From Kiritimatiellaceae bacterium (GTDB taxonomy: Bacteria; Verrucomicrobiota; Kiritimatiellia; Kiritimatiellales; Pontiellaceae): a stretch of DNA of 8,012 nucleotides. Shown piece by piece: positions 1 through 6,614 of this stretch (the stretch's first letter is position 1; every line of letters begins with the position of its first letter). The DNA lies in assembly GCA_002691095.1 (NCBI GenBank), contig NZGU01000009.1, positions 43,269 through 51,280 on the forward strand, read 5' to 3'. A program made the position numbers and the translations under genes. The notes beneath the pieces are model-generated. The model was not told the origin of the DNA. It saw nothing but the letters and a program-made list of their open reading frames with translations, and did not search any database.

Positions 1-728
1 TCTTCAAGTGACAGTTCAATAAACCGTTCCCAGAGCGATCGGCACGCTTCATCACCCTGCTGCAACTTGACGAGTTCGGCCTTCGCTTTCTCTCTCCAAT
101 CAGGATCTTCTTTTGAACGATTATAACTAGCGACATAAATCCGTTCCAACTCATCGACGGGAGATTGTTCCAATGCTTCTTCATCAACAAATGCGCGATA
201 GCCAACCAGCATCAAACCAAACTGAGTCCCCCAATCGCCCAAATGATTGTCGGCAATGACGCGATAGCCCAAACTCCGATACAGACGATCAATCGCATTA
301 CCGATAACCGTCGAACGAATGTGCCCGATATGCATTGGCTTCGCAATATTAGGGCTCGAGTAGTCGATAATCACCGTTTTCCCCTCACCCGACTGCCCGA
401 TGCCCAGATGCGGATCGCTTTCAATCTGTTCCAATTGATCTGAGATGGCTTCACTCTTCAGAAAAAGGTTGATGAACCCGGGACCGGCAATTTCGGCGCG
501 CTCCACAAAATCCGGTAACGGAGTACCTTCAAGAAATGTCGCTGCAATTTCACGGGGCGATTTTTTCAGCTGCTTACTCAGGCTCATGGCCGCATTGCAC
601 TGATAATCACCAAACGAGTCATTATTGGTAGCCGAGATATTTCCGGAAGCATCCTCTACCTGAAACAATTCCGAAAACCCATTACTCGCCCACTGTTCCA
701 AGCGTGTTTCAAACTTCTCTACCTTCAT
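1..728 (-). CDS. argS: Arginyl-tRNA synthetase, N-terminal part (cut by window edge)
   Basis: This is a class Ia aminoacyl-tRNA synthetase that charges tRNA-Arg with arginine in the cytoplasm, using ATP. The visible 242 codons cover the family's additional N-terminal tRNA-binding domain (about residues 1-90) and the start of the Rossmann catalytic domain. The signature SSPNIAKPMHIGH (residues 124-136) carries the class I HIGH motif at 133-136 and is diagnostic for ArgS. DNHLGDWGTQFG (about 160-171) is also typical. The KMSK-type loop and the anticodon-binding domain lie beyond the window edge, so completeness cannot be judged. The ATG at 728 is preferred because AGGA sits five bases upstream; the in-frame ATG at 734 directly abuts that AGG and has no properly spaced site. 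The gene starts 39 bases after clpC on the same strand with no terminator between them, so it is probably the last visible gene of the mcsA-mcsB-clpC operon. Confidence 0.96.
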   Translation of the reverse strand, partial: MKVEKFETRLEQWASNGFSELFQVEDASGNISATNNDSFGDYQCNAAMSLSKQLKKSPREIAATFLEGTPLPDFVERAEIAGPGFINLFLKSEAISDQLEQIESDPHLGIGQSGEGKTVIIDYSSPNIAKPMHIGHIRSTVIGNAIDRLYRSLGYRVIADNHLGDWGTQFGLMLVGYRAFVDEEALEQSPVDELERIYVASYNRSKEDPDWREKAKAELVKLQQGDEACRSLWERFIELSLE

Positions 729-767
729 CGGCATCCTACAAACGTCATCTTTGCCATTAGATTTTAC

Positions 768-3287
768 CTATTCACTCTTATCTTTTTGCGACGATTGTTT
801 TCTTTTAGTCGTCGAGGAAAGATGAAACGTCAACTTGGTTTTATTGGCACGCACAGAGACCACCGAATCATTCTGAACAGCTCCCCGCAAAATTTCTTCC
901 GCCAATGGATCTTCTAAATACCGCTCTACCGTTCGCCTCAACTGACGCGCTCCGTAAGCTTTATCATAGCCTTTGTTCAGCAAAAATTCGCGAGCAGATT
1001 TTGTTATCTTCAATTCGATATTTCGTCCCAACACACGATTCTGAATGTTGGATAGTTCCAAATTAATAATCGTTTCGAGGTCATCACGACCCAATTCTCT
1101 AAACACGATCATATCATCTAACCGATTGAGCAATTCTGGCTTGAAGGTTCGTTTGGCAATTGAAAGCATCATCTCTTTCAATTTTGCAAACTCAACCTCC
1201 TCGTCGGAAGGCGCGAAGCCAAGTGAACCAGCTTTTTTGACTTCTTGTGCTCCTAGGTTGGACGTCATGATAATAATGGTGTTTCTAAAGTCCACACTTC
1301 TGCCCAGACTATCTGTCAAACGGCCCTCTTCCATGATCTGAAGCAGCATATTCATCACATCAGGGTGCGCTTTTTCAACTTCGTCAAAAAGAACCACTGA
1401 ATAGGGCCGGCGGCGAACGCGCTCCGTCAATTGCCCCCCCTCTTCGTGTCCCACATATCCTGGAGGTGAACCGACCAATCGCGAAGCATTAAACTTCTCC
1501 ATATACTCCGACATATCGATTTGGATAAACGACTCTGGGTCATCAAACATAAAGTTAGCCAACGTCTTCGCGAGTAACGTTTTACCCACGCCAGTAGGTC
1601 CCAAGAAAATAAAGGAACCAATCGGTCGCTTCGGATCCTTCAAATCTGCACGGGAACGCCGCAAGGCACGTGACAAGGCGGAGACGGCTTCCTGTTGCCC
1701 TACCACCTGCTCCCCCACCACATCTTCAATGCGTAAGAGCCGCGCCATCTCTTTCTCGCCCATCTTCATCACGGGGATGCCCGTCCATTTTGAGACGATT
1801 TCCATGATGTCGTCGTCATCCACAACGGATCGATTTTCATCCCGCTCTTTTCGCCAACTCTCAAGCAAGCTCTCTAACTTCTCACGCGATTGCCGCTCCT
1901 TGTCCCGAAAATTTGCTGCATCTTCAAACTTCTGCTCTTGAATCGCATCGTTTTTCAACTGTTCAAATTCTACAGCAGATGCTTCCAGTTGCTTGAATTC
2001 CGGAGGTCTATTCATGCTGCCAATACGCGCTTTAGCACCGGCTTCATCAATCAAATCAATCGCTTTATCGGGCAAGAAACGATCCGGCAGATATCGCACC
2101 GAGCAGTCCACGGCGGCCTGAAGGGCATCATCCGTGAAGATGGCATGATGATGCTCTTCGTATTTTTTTCGCAATCCCTTCATGATCTCAACGGCCACTT
2201 CAACTGTTGGCTCGTTAACGGTTACGGTCTGGAAACGTCGTTCCAGTGCTGCGTCCTTTTCGATATGCTTGCGATACTCTTTTAACGTGGTGGCACCAAT
2301 ACACTGAAGCTCTCCCCGGGAGAGCGCAGGCTTAATGATATTCGCCGCATCCATGGTGCCCTCAGCCGAGCCCGCCCCCACAATGGTGTGGAGCTCGTCG
2401 AGAAAGAGAATAATATTTTTTTCTTTTCGGATTTCATCCATCACCGCTTTGATGCGTTCTTCAAACTGGCCGCGATATTTTGTGCCTGCCACCATCAAGG
2501 CTAAATCGAGCGTGATCACTTTTTTATCAATCAGCAGATCAGGCACGTCGCCTGAAACAATACATTGAGCCAAGCCCTCCGCTATGGCCGTCTTACCCAC
2601 ACCCGCTTCCCCGAGTAGCACCGGATTGTTTTTTGTGCGCCGACACAGAATTTGAATAACCCGCTCAATTTCAGACGCCCGGCCAATAACAGGATCTAAT
2701 TTGCCTGAACTCGCAATTTTATTGAGATCACGTCCAAATGAATTTAAGGCGGGTGTTTTGGACTTTCCTTTCGCTGGCTGCGCTGGCGGTTCCCCTCCCG
2801 CCAAATTCTCTTCCGGCTCGGATTCGAAATCCTCGTCTCCCTCTGTATCGTACTCTGGATCAAGGGTCTTCATAATCTCATAGCGAATTTCATCAAGATC
2901 AACCCCCAGATTTTCCAGCACGCGAGCGGCAATCCCCTCGCCTTCTCGCAATAGTCCCAATAAAATATGTTCGGTTCCTACGTAACTGTGTCCAAGATTA
3001 CGTGCTTCACTAGCCGAGAGGGCCAATACTTTTTTAGCACGCGGTGTAAACGGAATACTTCCGATCGTCTTTGTTTCAGGACCCGTTCCGACCGCTTTCT
3101 CCACTTCCATGCGAACCGCATCGAGTTCTATTCCAACGGATTGGAGCGCGTTAACGGCCACGCCGTGACCTAATGCGATTAAGCCCAGCAACACGTGTTC
3201 TGTGCCAACATATCCATGGTTAAATCGATCGGCCTCCTTGCGGGCCAGTTGCAATACCTGTTGTGCTCTTGGTGTAAAATTATCCAT
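768..3287 (-). CDS. clpC: ClpC-type AAA+ unfoldase, ATP-binding subunit of Clp protease
   Basis: This is a hexameric unfoldase expected to thread substrates into ClpP. The 839 residues contain two Clp N-repeats (about 3-65 and 78-142), an acidic, proline-containing linker (about 145-182), AAA+ domain D1 and AAA+ domain D2. D1 has Walker A GEAGVGKT (226-233), Walker B ending D297-E298, a pore loop around Y271 and an arginine-finger region ERR (349-351). A UVR-containing middle domain follows (about 436-485), including QKFEDAANFRD. D2 has Walker A GPTGVGKT (563-570), Walker B VVLFDE (631-636), pore loop GSPPGYVG (606-613) and sensor-2 GAR (779-781). The UVR middle domain separates ClpC from ClpA and ClpB. 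LGF at 689-691 matches the ClpP-contact loop position, so use with ClpP is likely. The C-terminal tail (about 825-839) is rich in Ser and Lys. The gene starts one base after the mcsB stop; AGGAG inside the end of mcsB lies four bases before the ATG, so translational coupling is likely. Confidence 0.98.
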   Translation of the reverse strand: MDNFTPRAQQVLQLARKEADRFNHGYVGTEHVLLGLIALGHGVAVNALQSVGIELDAVRMEVEKAVGTGPETKTIGSIPFTPRAKKVLALSASEARNLGHSYVGTEHILLGLLREGEGIAARVLENLGVDLDEIRYEIMKTLDPEYDTEGDEDFESEPEENLAGGEPPAQPAKGKSKTPALNSFGRDLNKIASSGKLDPVIGRASEIERVIQILCRRTKNNPVLLGEAGVGKTAIAEGLAQCIVSGDVPDLLIDKKVITLDLALMVAGTKYRGQFEERIKAVMDEIRKEKNIILFLDELHTIVGAGSAEGTMDAANIIKPALSRGELQCIGATTLKEYRKHIEKDAALERRFQTVTVNEPTVEVAVEIMKGLRKKYEEHHHAIFTDDALQAAVDCSVRYLPDRFLPDKAIDLIDEAGAKARIGSMNRPPEFKQLEASAVEFEQLKNDAIQEQKFEDAANFRDKERQSREKLESLLESWRKERDENRSVVDDDDIMEIVSKWTGIPVMKMGEKEMARLLRIEDVVGEQVVGQQEAVSALSRALRRSRADLKDPKRPIGSFIFLGPTGVGKTLLAKTLANFMFDDPESFIQIDMSEYMEKFNASRLVGSPPGYVGHEEGGQLTERVRRRPYSVVLFDEVEKAHPDVMNMLLQIMEEGRLTDSLGRSVDFRNTIIIMTSNLGAQEVKKAGSLGFAPSDEEVEFAKLKEMMLSIAKRTFKPELLNRLDDMIVFRELGRDDLETIINLELSNIQNRVLGRNIELKITKSAREFLLNKGYDKAYGARQLRRTVERYLEDPLAEEILRGAVQNDSVVSVRANKTKLTFHLSSTTKRKQSSQKDKSE

Positions 3288-3288
3288 A

Positions 3289-4365
3289 CTACTCCTGTTC
3301 GACCTTCAGCGTTGCACGTTTCATAAAGTTTCTCAACATTTCAGCACGCACGAAATCACGATCGTTCGGTGCCAGCTCAGATTGCTGAATTTTCTGCAGA
3401 TGCGCGGGCTGTGTGGAGATGTAGAGCTGATCCATTTCCTGTCGGCTAAATCCACTCACCATACCGAGATCTAAACCCAGCCTCAATGTGGAGAGTAGAT
3501 TAAGGGCTTCTCCACTCGCCATTAATTTGGCATGTGCCAACAAACCGAACGAACGAGCTATATGATCTTTCACCATGATCGGATTTTCATGCAGCAAGCG
3601 CTGTCTTGCATTCTGTTCATGCTCGACCAGTTCCAGTACAATCTGTTCAAGGTGGTTCACAATCTGCTCTTCCCCCTTGCCGAGCGTGATCTGGTTCGAA
3701 ACCTGAAACATGTTACCCACTGCTTCTGAACCTTCGCCCCACATGCCTCGAACCGCTAATCCGATTTTAGATATTCCATTCACAACCGGATCCATCTCCT
3801 CCAGCAAAACAAGACCCGGTAAATGTAGCATCACAGACGCCCGCAATCCCGTTCCCACATTGGAGGGACATGAAGTCAGAAATCCAAGTCGAGCATGATA
3901 GGCATACAACAATTGCTGCTCTAACTGGTCATCAATCCGACTAGCCGCCTCCCACGCTTGCTTTAATTGCAAGCCGGGCTTAAGCGTCTGTATTCGGATG
4001 TGATCTTCCTCATTGATCATGATAGCCATCATCTCATCCGGTGAAACAAAAACACCATTTTCCGCCTCTTTATTGGCTAATTCCTGACTAATTAAATGCC
4101 GTTCGAAGAGCAGCTCACGATCCGTATCGGGGAGCGACTCCATTTTCCAACACATGAAGGCATCATCCATCTCCGAAAACAGTTCATATGTCTGTTTCCA
4201 AATCGCATGTTTCTGTTCTTCGGATGCCCAGCCCGGGAAATGGTAATCTTCTAAATTTCGCGCCAGCCGGACACGACTACTGATCACCGGTCCCTCATCG
4301 ACACCCGACTCCAACCAACTTCCATGGCGCTGAACTAATTCATGAAGCGTTATCGGCTGAATCAT
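3289..4365 (-). CDS. mcsB: Protein arginine kinase McsB
   Basis: This kinase transfers phosphate from ATP to arginine side chains of proteins; in Firmicutes the phosphoarginine marks substrates for ClpC-ClpP. At 358 residues it has the usual length. The phosphagen-kinase catalytic fold shows SSRVRLARNL (29-38), NEEDHIRIQ (118-126, substrate-binding glutamate loop), CPSNVGTGLRAS (166-177, with the conserved active-site Cys166) and GEGSEAVGNMFQVSNQ (210-225). RDFVRA (336-341) matches the RDxxRA motif that forms the allosteric phosphoarginine-binding pocket in Bacillus McsB. The short N-terminus before SSRVRLARN and the missing creatine-kinase N-terminal domain argue for McsB rather than a metabolic arginine or creatine kinase, as does the McsA/ClpC context. 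The start overlaps the end of mcsA by 26 bases in another frame, and GGGAG lies about seven bases upstream of the ATG. All the motifs I could check are intact, so the enzyme is probably active. Confidence 0.97.
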   Translation of the reverse strand: MIQPITLHELVQRHGSWLESGVDEGPVISSRVRLARNLEDYHFPGWASEEQKHAIWKQTYELFSEMDDAFMCWKMESLPDTDRELLFERHLISQELANKEAENGVFVSPDEMMAIMINEEDHIRIQTLKPGLQLKQAWEAASRIDDQLEQQLLYAYHARLGFLTSCPSNVGTGLRASVMLHLPGLVLLEEMDPVVNGISKIGLAVRGMWGEGSEAVGNMFQVSNQITLGKGEEQIVNHLEQIVLELVEHEQNARQRLLHENPIMVKDHIARSFGLLAHAKLMASGEALNLLSTLRLGLDLGMVSGFSRQEMDQLYISTQPAHLQKIQQSELAPNDRDFVRAEMLRNFMKRATLKVEQE

Positions 4366-4876
4366 CTTGCTTCTCCCATAAGCTGGCTTTGAGCTTTCTC
4401 ATTTCATCCCGTAAAGCCGCAGCTTTTTCATACTCTTCTTTGTTCACAGCTTGATCAATTTCTCGCTTCAACGTTTCAATTTGGGATGAAACCTTGACTT
4501 CCGCACCCTGCCTAGCTGGGATTTTCCCCACATGCTGCCGGCTGTGGTGCATCGCTTGCGTAATGGTATTAAGCTCGGCAAGAAAAGCCTGATAACAATC
4601 GGGACAACCCAATCGCGCTTGTTTTTTAAACTCCGCGCGTGTCATCTGGCATCGACTACAGGCCAAGTCATACTCACCAGCTGAGACACTTCCAGCACCC
4701 CGTTTCCACTGTTTATCAATCCCCATCAACACATCCGTGATCGAGATGGGCGAATTTAAGTCAATGCCATGTTTCTCCGCACATGCCTGACAGATATTAA
4801 GCTTCTTCATATTCCCATTCACGACCTGCGTGAGATGTATGGTTGCATCATTCACATTACAAAATTCGCATTTCAT
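4340..4876 (-). CDS. mcsA: McsA, zinc-finger and UVR-domain activator of McsB
   Basis: This is a small cytoplasmic partner protein that, in Bacillus, binds and activates the arginine kinase McsB. With the start chosen here it has 178 residues, close to the roughly 185 of the Bacillus protein. Four CxxC pairs are visible: C3/C6, C29/C32, C73/C76 and C91/C94, consistent with two four-cysteine zinc sites. A UVR motif occupies about residues 133-165 (REIDQAVNKEEYEKAAALRD), resembling the one in the ClpC middle domain. The frame extends to a TTG at 4894, but the ATG at 4876 gives the family-typical opening MKCEFCNVNDATIHLTQVVN and has a weak GGGG-type site five bases upstream. It is the first gene of the mcsA-mcsB-clpC-argS block. 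No ctsR precedes it: the next gene upstream is ilvE, 185 bases away. Confidence 0.95.
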   Translation of the reverse strand: MKCEFCNVNDATIHLTQVVNGNMKKLNICQACAEKHGIDLNSPISITDVLMGIDKQWKRGAGSVSAGEYDLACSRCQMTRAEFKKQARLGCPDCYQAFLAELNTITQAMHHSRQHVGKIPARQGAEVKVSSQIETLKREIDQAVNKEEYEKAAALRDEMRKLKASLWEKQDDSADNAS

Positions 4877-4946
4877 AGCTACCCCGTTACACAATCAAAT
4901 ATTAAAATGCAGATCCTATGCCAGTTCACGCATTAATCCAATATCT

Positions 4947-4974
4947 TTAATAATAGAGCGATTTCAGCCGTCAA
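4947..4974 (-). promoter_or_regulatory. Candidate sigma-70-type promoter for mcsA-mcsB-clpC-argS
   Basis: On the minus strand TTGACG (4969-4974) is followed, after 16 bases, by TATTAA (4947-4952). These match the consensus -35 at five of six positions and the -10 at four of six. Transcription would start near 4940, leaving an untranslated leader of roughly 65 bases before the mcsA ATG. The element lies downstream of the hairpin that probably ends the ilvE transcript, as a promoter for a separate operon should. Assigned by eye only; no heat-shock sigma consensus, CIRCE element or full CtsR operator was found in the gap. Confidence 0.4.
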
Positions 4975-5003
4975 ACACCCAAACTACCACGCTTGCGAGT
5001 AGG

Positions 5004-5027
5004 ACAAAACGTCACTTTTGTGACGCT
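5004..5027 (-). terminator. Probable intrinsic terminator after ilvE
   Basis: On the minus strand, CGTCAC, a loop of AAAA and GTGACG form a perfect six-base-pair stem (5010-5015 with 5020-5025). A G-U and an A-U pair can extend it to eight. The RNA then runs UUUUG. The U-run occurs only in the minus-strand direction, matching the end of ilvE about 35 bases upstream. The stem is short and the U-run is weak, so termination may be partial. Because the palindrome is perfect and lies about 35 bases upstream of the mcsA -35 box, an operator is the alternative reading. Confidence 0.5.
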
Positions 5028-5061
5028 ATTTCGCAGAATGATACCCAATCGTACCATCCCT

Positions 5062-5928
5062 CTATAATTGATATCCATTCGACTGCGCATACGCAGAATA
5101 TAAATCAGCCAGCTTACCGGTAATGATCCCCGGTTCACCGCTACCAATCGAACGCTTGTCAATTTCGACAACTGAAATAATCTCCGCAGCGGTTCCTGTC
5201 AAAAACACTTCATCCGCAACATACAAATCATAACGAGCCATAACACGTTCCTGCACCACCAAACCTGCTTCTTGAGCCAACTCAATCACCTTATTACGCG
5301 TCAACCCCTCGAGCGCACCACAGCTACTGGGCGGTGTTATGATTTCACCGTTCCGCACCGCAAAAACATTATCCCCCGAAGCTTCGGCCACTTCCCCTTT
5401 ATGATTCAGCATGAGACACTCCATGCAACCAGCATTGATTGCCTCAATCTTTGCCAACACATTGTTGAGATAATTCAAACTTTTAATACGTGGATTAATG
5501 GCTTCTGGATGATTCCGCACCGTACCAACGGTTACAATTTTCAGGCCGTTTTCGTAAAGTTCTCTTGGATACAACTGAATTTTGGCCGCAATGATAATCA
5601 CTTCTGGTTCCGAGCAAAGGTATGGATTCAAGCCCAACGAACCTTTCCCCCGCGTTACAACCAAGCGAATATACCCTTCCGCCAATCCATTCGCCCGGCA
5701 TGTTTCCGCCACGGCCTCCATCATTTCACTCTTGGCCATCGGGATTTCCAACGCAATCGCTTTGGCAGAGTCGTATAGACGATCAATATGTTCCTCTAGC
5801 AGAAAAACGCGACTATTATAGATGCGAATTCCTTCAAACACCCCGTCACCATACAAAAGCCCGTGGTCAAAAACCGAAATAACGGCATCCTCTTCGTCTA
5901 CCCATTTACCACTAATATACACCTTCAT
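5062..5928 (-). CDS. ilvE: Branched-chain amino acid aminotransferase (class IV PLP enzyme)
   Basis: This enzyme interconverts leucine, isoleucine and valine with their 2-oxo acids, using glutamate/2-oxoglutarate and pyridoxal phosphate; it is the last step of branched-chain synthesis. The 288 residues match the length of short bacterial and archaeal IlvE proteins. The N-terminus has FDHGLLYGDGVFEGIR (20-35). The PLP lysine is probably K149 in RIKSLNYLNNVLAK (147-160). EASGDN (182-187) contributes the conserved glutamate, and GLTR (208-211) and TGTAAEI (244-250) form the phosphate-binding parts. GYIRLVVTRG (85-94) resembles branched-chain enzymes more than D-amino-acid transaminase, which carries an RxH pair there. 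A related class IV activity (D-amino acid aminotransferase or aminodeoxychorismate lyase) is less likely but cannot be excluded by eye. The ATG overlaps the lolD stop (ATGA), with AGG about five bases upstream, so translation is probably coupled. Confidence 0.88.
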   Translation of the reverse strand: MKVYISGKWVDEEDAVISVFDHGLLYGDGVFEGIRIYNSRVFLLEEHIDRLYDSAKAIALEIPMAKSEMMEAVAETCRANGLAEGYIRLVVTRGKGSLGLNPYLCSEPEVIIIAAKIQLYPRELYENGLKIVTVGTVRNHPEAINPRIKSLNYLNNVLAKIEAINAGCMECLMLNHKGEVAEASGDNVFAVRNGEIITPPSSCGALEGLTRNKVIELAQEAGLVVQERVMARYDLYVADEVFLTGTAAEIISVVEIDKRSIGSGEPGIITGKLADLYSAYAQSNGYQL

Positions 5929-6614
5929 CTTGACCTACTTACCTCTTTGAGAACCCGTTTCTCCAGCCGCCACTGTTTATCACAACGATCCGCTACGGAT
6001 GGACTGTGCGTTACCATCACCAAACTATGCCCTCTTAACTCAATCAGTTGAAATAAATAATGCAGGACTTTATCCCCCGTCTCCTCATCTAAATTACCAG
6101 TCGGTTCATCCGCCAAGATAATCGCTGGGTGATTTATAAGTGCACGTGCCACCGCAGCGCGCTGCTGTTCACCACCGGACAGTTCCTGAGGGCGATGCTG
6201 CAGGCGATCCTCCAAGCCAACCGCTTCCAGCAGCTCTTTTGCCATTCTCAACGAACGACCATGCCCCTCCATTATTTGTGCCGGCAATGCGACATTCTCT
6301 ACCACCGTTAATTCGCTCAACAGATGATACCCTTGGAAAATAAAACCAATCTGTTGATGTCTATATTGGCAGCGCCAGCGATGACTAGCCTCAACAATAG
6401 ACGTTCCCTTGAAAACAATATCGCCAGAATCCGGAGCATCCAATCCACCCAACATATGCAACAACGTGCTTTTACCAGAACCGCTCGCCCCCATTACCGC
6501 AACCTTATCGCCCGCTTCAATTTCGAATGATAGCCCGTCAAAAAGATCAATTTCTGAATGAGCAGTACGATAGGTACGCTTCACGTCATGTACACACAAT
6601 AACGGAGCCGCCAT
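5925..6614 (-). CDS. lolD: LolD-type ABC transporter ATPase (lipoprotein release)
   Basis: This is an ATP-hydrolysing subunit of the MacB/LolD/FtsE group. In the Lol system it powers extraction of lipoproteins from the inner membrane by a LolC/LolE-type permease, for delivery to the outer membrane. Its 229 residues are typical for LolD. All ATPase motifs are present: Walker A GASGSGKST (42-50), Q-loop glutamine 94 in FIFQGYHLL, signature LSGGEQQR (145-152), Walker B ending in D169-E170 followed by PTGNLD, and switch histidine H203. GSGKSTLLHMLGGLD and the NHP..ILADEPTGNLD stretch resemble LolD more than FtsE. No membrane segment or permease domain is present, and neither adjacent gene is a permease, so the LolD name rests on the ATPase alone; a MacB-like export ATPase is possible. 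The ATG shares one base with the glmM stop (TAATG), and the stop overlaps the ilvE start. Confidence 0.82.
   Translation of the reverse strand: MAAPLLCVHDVKRTYRTAHSEIDLFDGLSFEIEAGDKVAVMGASGSGKSTLLHMLGGLDAPDSGDIVFKGTSIVEASHRWRCQYRHQQIGFIFQGYHLLSELTVVENVALPAQIMEGHGRSLRMAKELLEAVGLEDRLQHRPQELSGGEQQRAAVARALINHPAIILADEPTGNLDEETGDKVLHYLFQLIELRGHSLVMVTHSPSVADRCDKQWRLEKRVLKEVSRSR

Noticed and set aside
165..443. A 92-codon plus-strand open frame opposite argS.
   Set aside because: The minus strand here encodes unmistakable ArgS sequence, including the HIGH motif, and the plus frame resembles no known protein.
1434..1440. A run of seven C (seven G on the coding strand) inside clpC, considered as a phase-variation or slippage site.
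   Set aside because: It encodes the conserved E-G-G of EEGGQ in the D2 domain, the run is short, and the frame is intact on both sides.
1890..2285. A 131-codon plus-strand open frame opposite clpC.
   Set aside because: It is antisense within conserved AAA+ coding sequence and shows no motif; treated as a shadow, like the other plus-strand frames in the window.
4877..4894. Alternative TTG start for mcsA at 4894, adding six residues.
   Set aside because: The ATG at 4876 gives the family-typical start right before the first CxxC; the extra residues look like untranslated leader.
4916..4933. A five-codon leader frame (MRELA then TAG) in the mcsA untranslated region.
   Set aside because: It would begin only a few bases after the inferred transcript start, has no good ribosome site, and a frame this short is expected by chance.
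4969..4985. A CtsR-like half-site on the plus strand (CGTCAAA, six of seven positions of the heptad) overlapping the -35 box upstream of mcsA.
   Set aside because: The second tandem heptad needed for a CtsR operator is absent (CCAAACT follows at that spacing), and the TTGACG promoter box alone explains the match.
5272..5778. A 168-codon plus-strand open frame opposite ilvE.
   Set aside because: It lies wholly antisense to a well-supported ilvE, has no recognisable domain, and its His/Phe/Arg/Trp-rich composition is that of a reverse-strand shadow.
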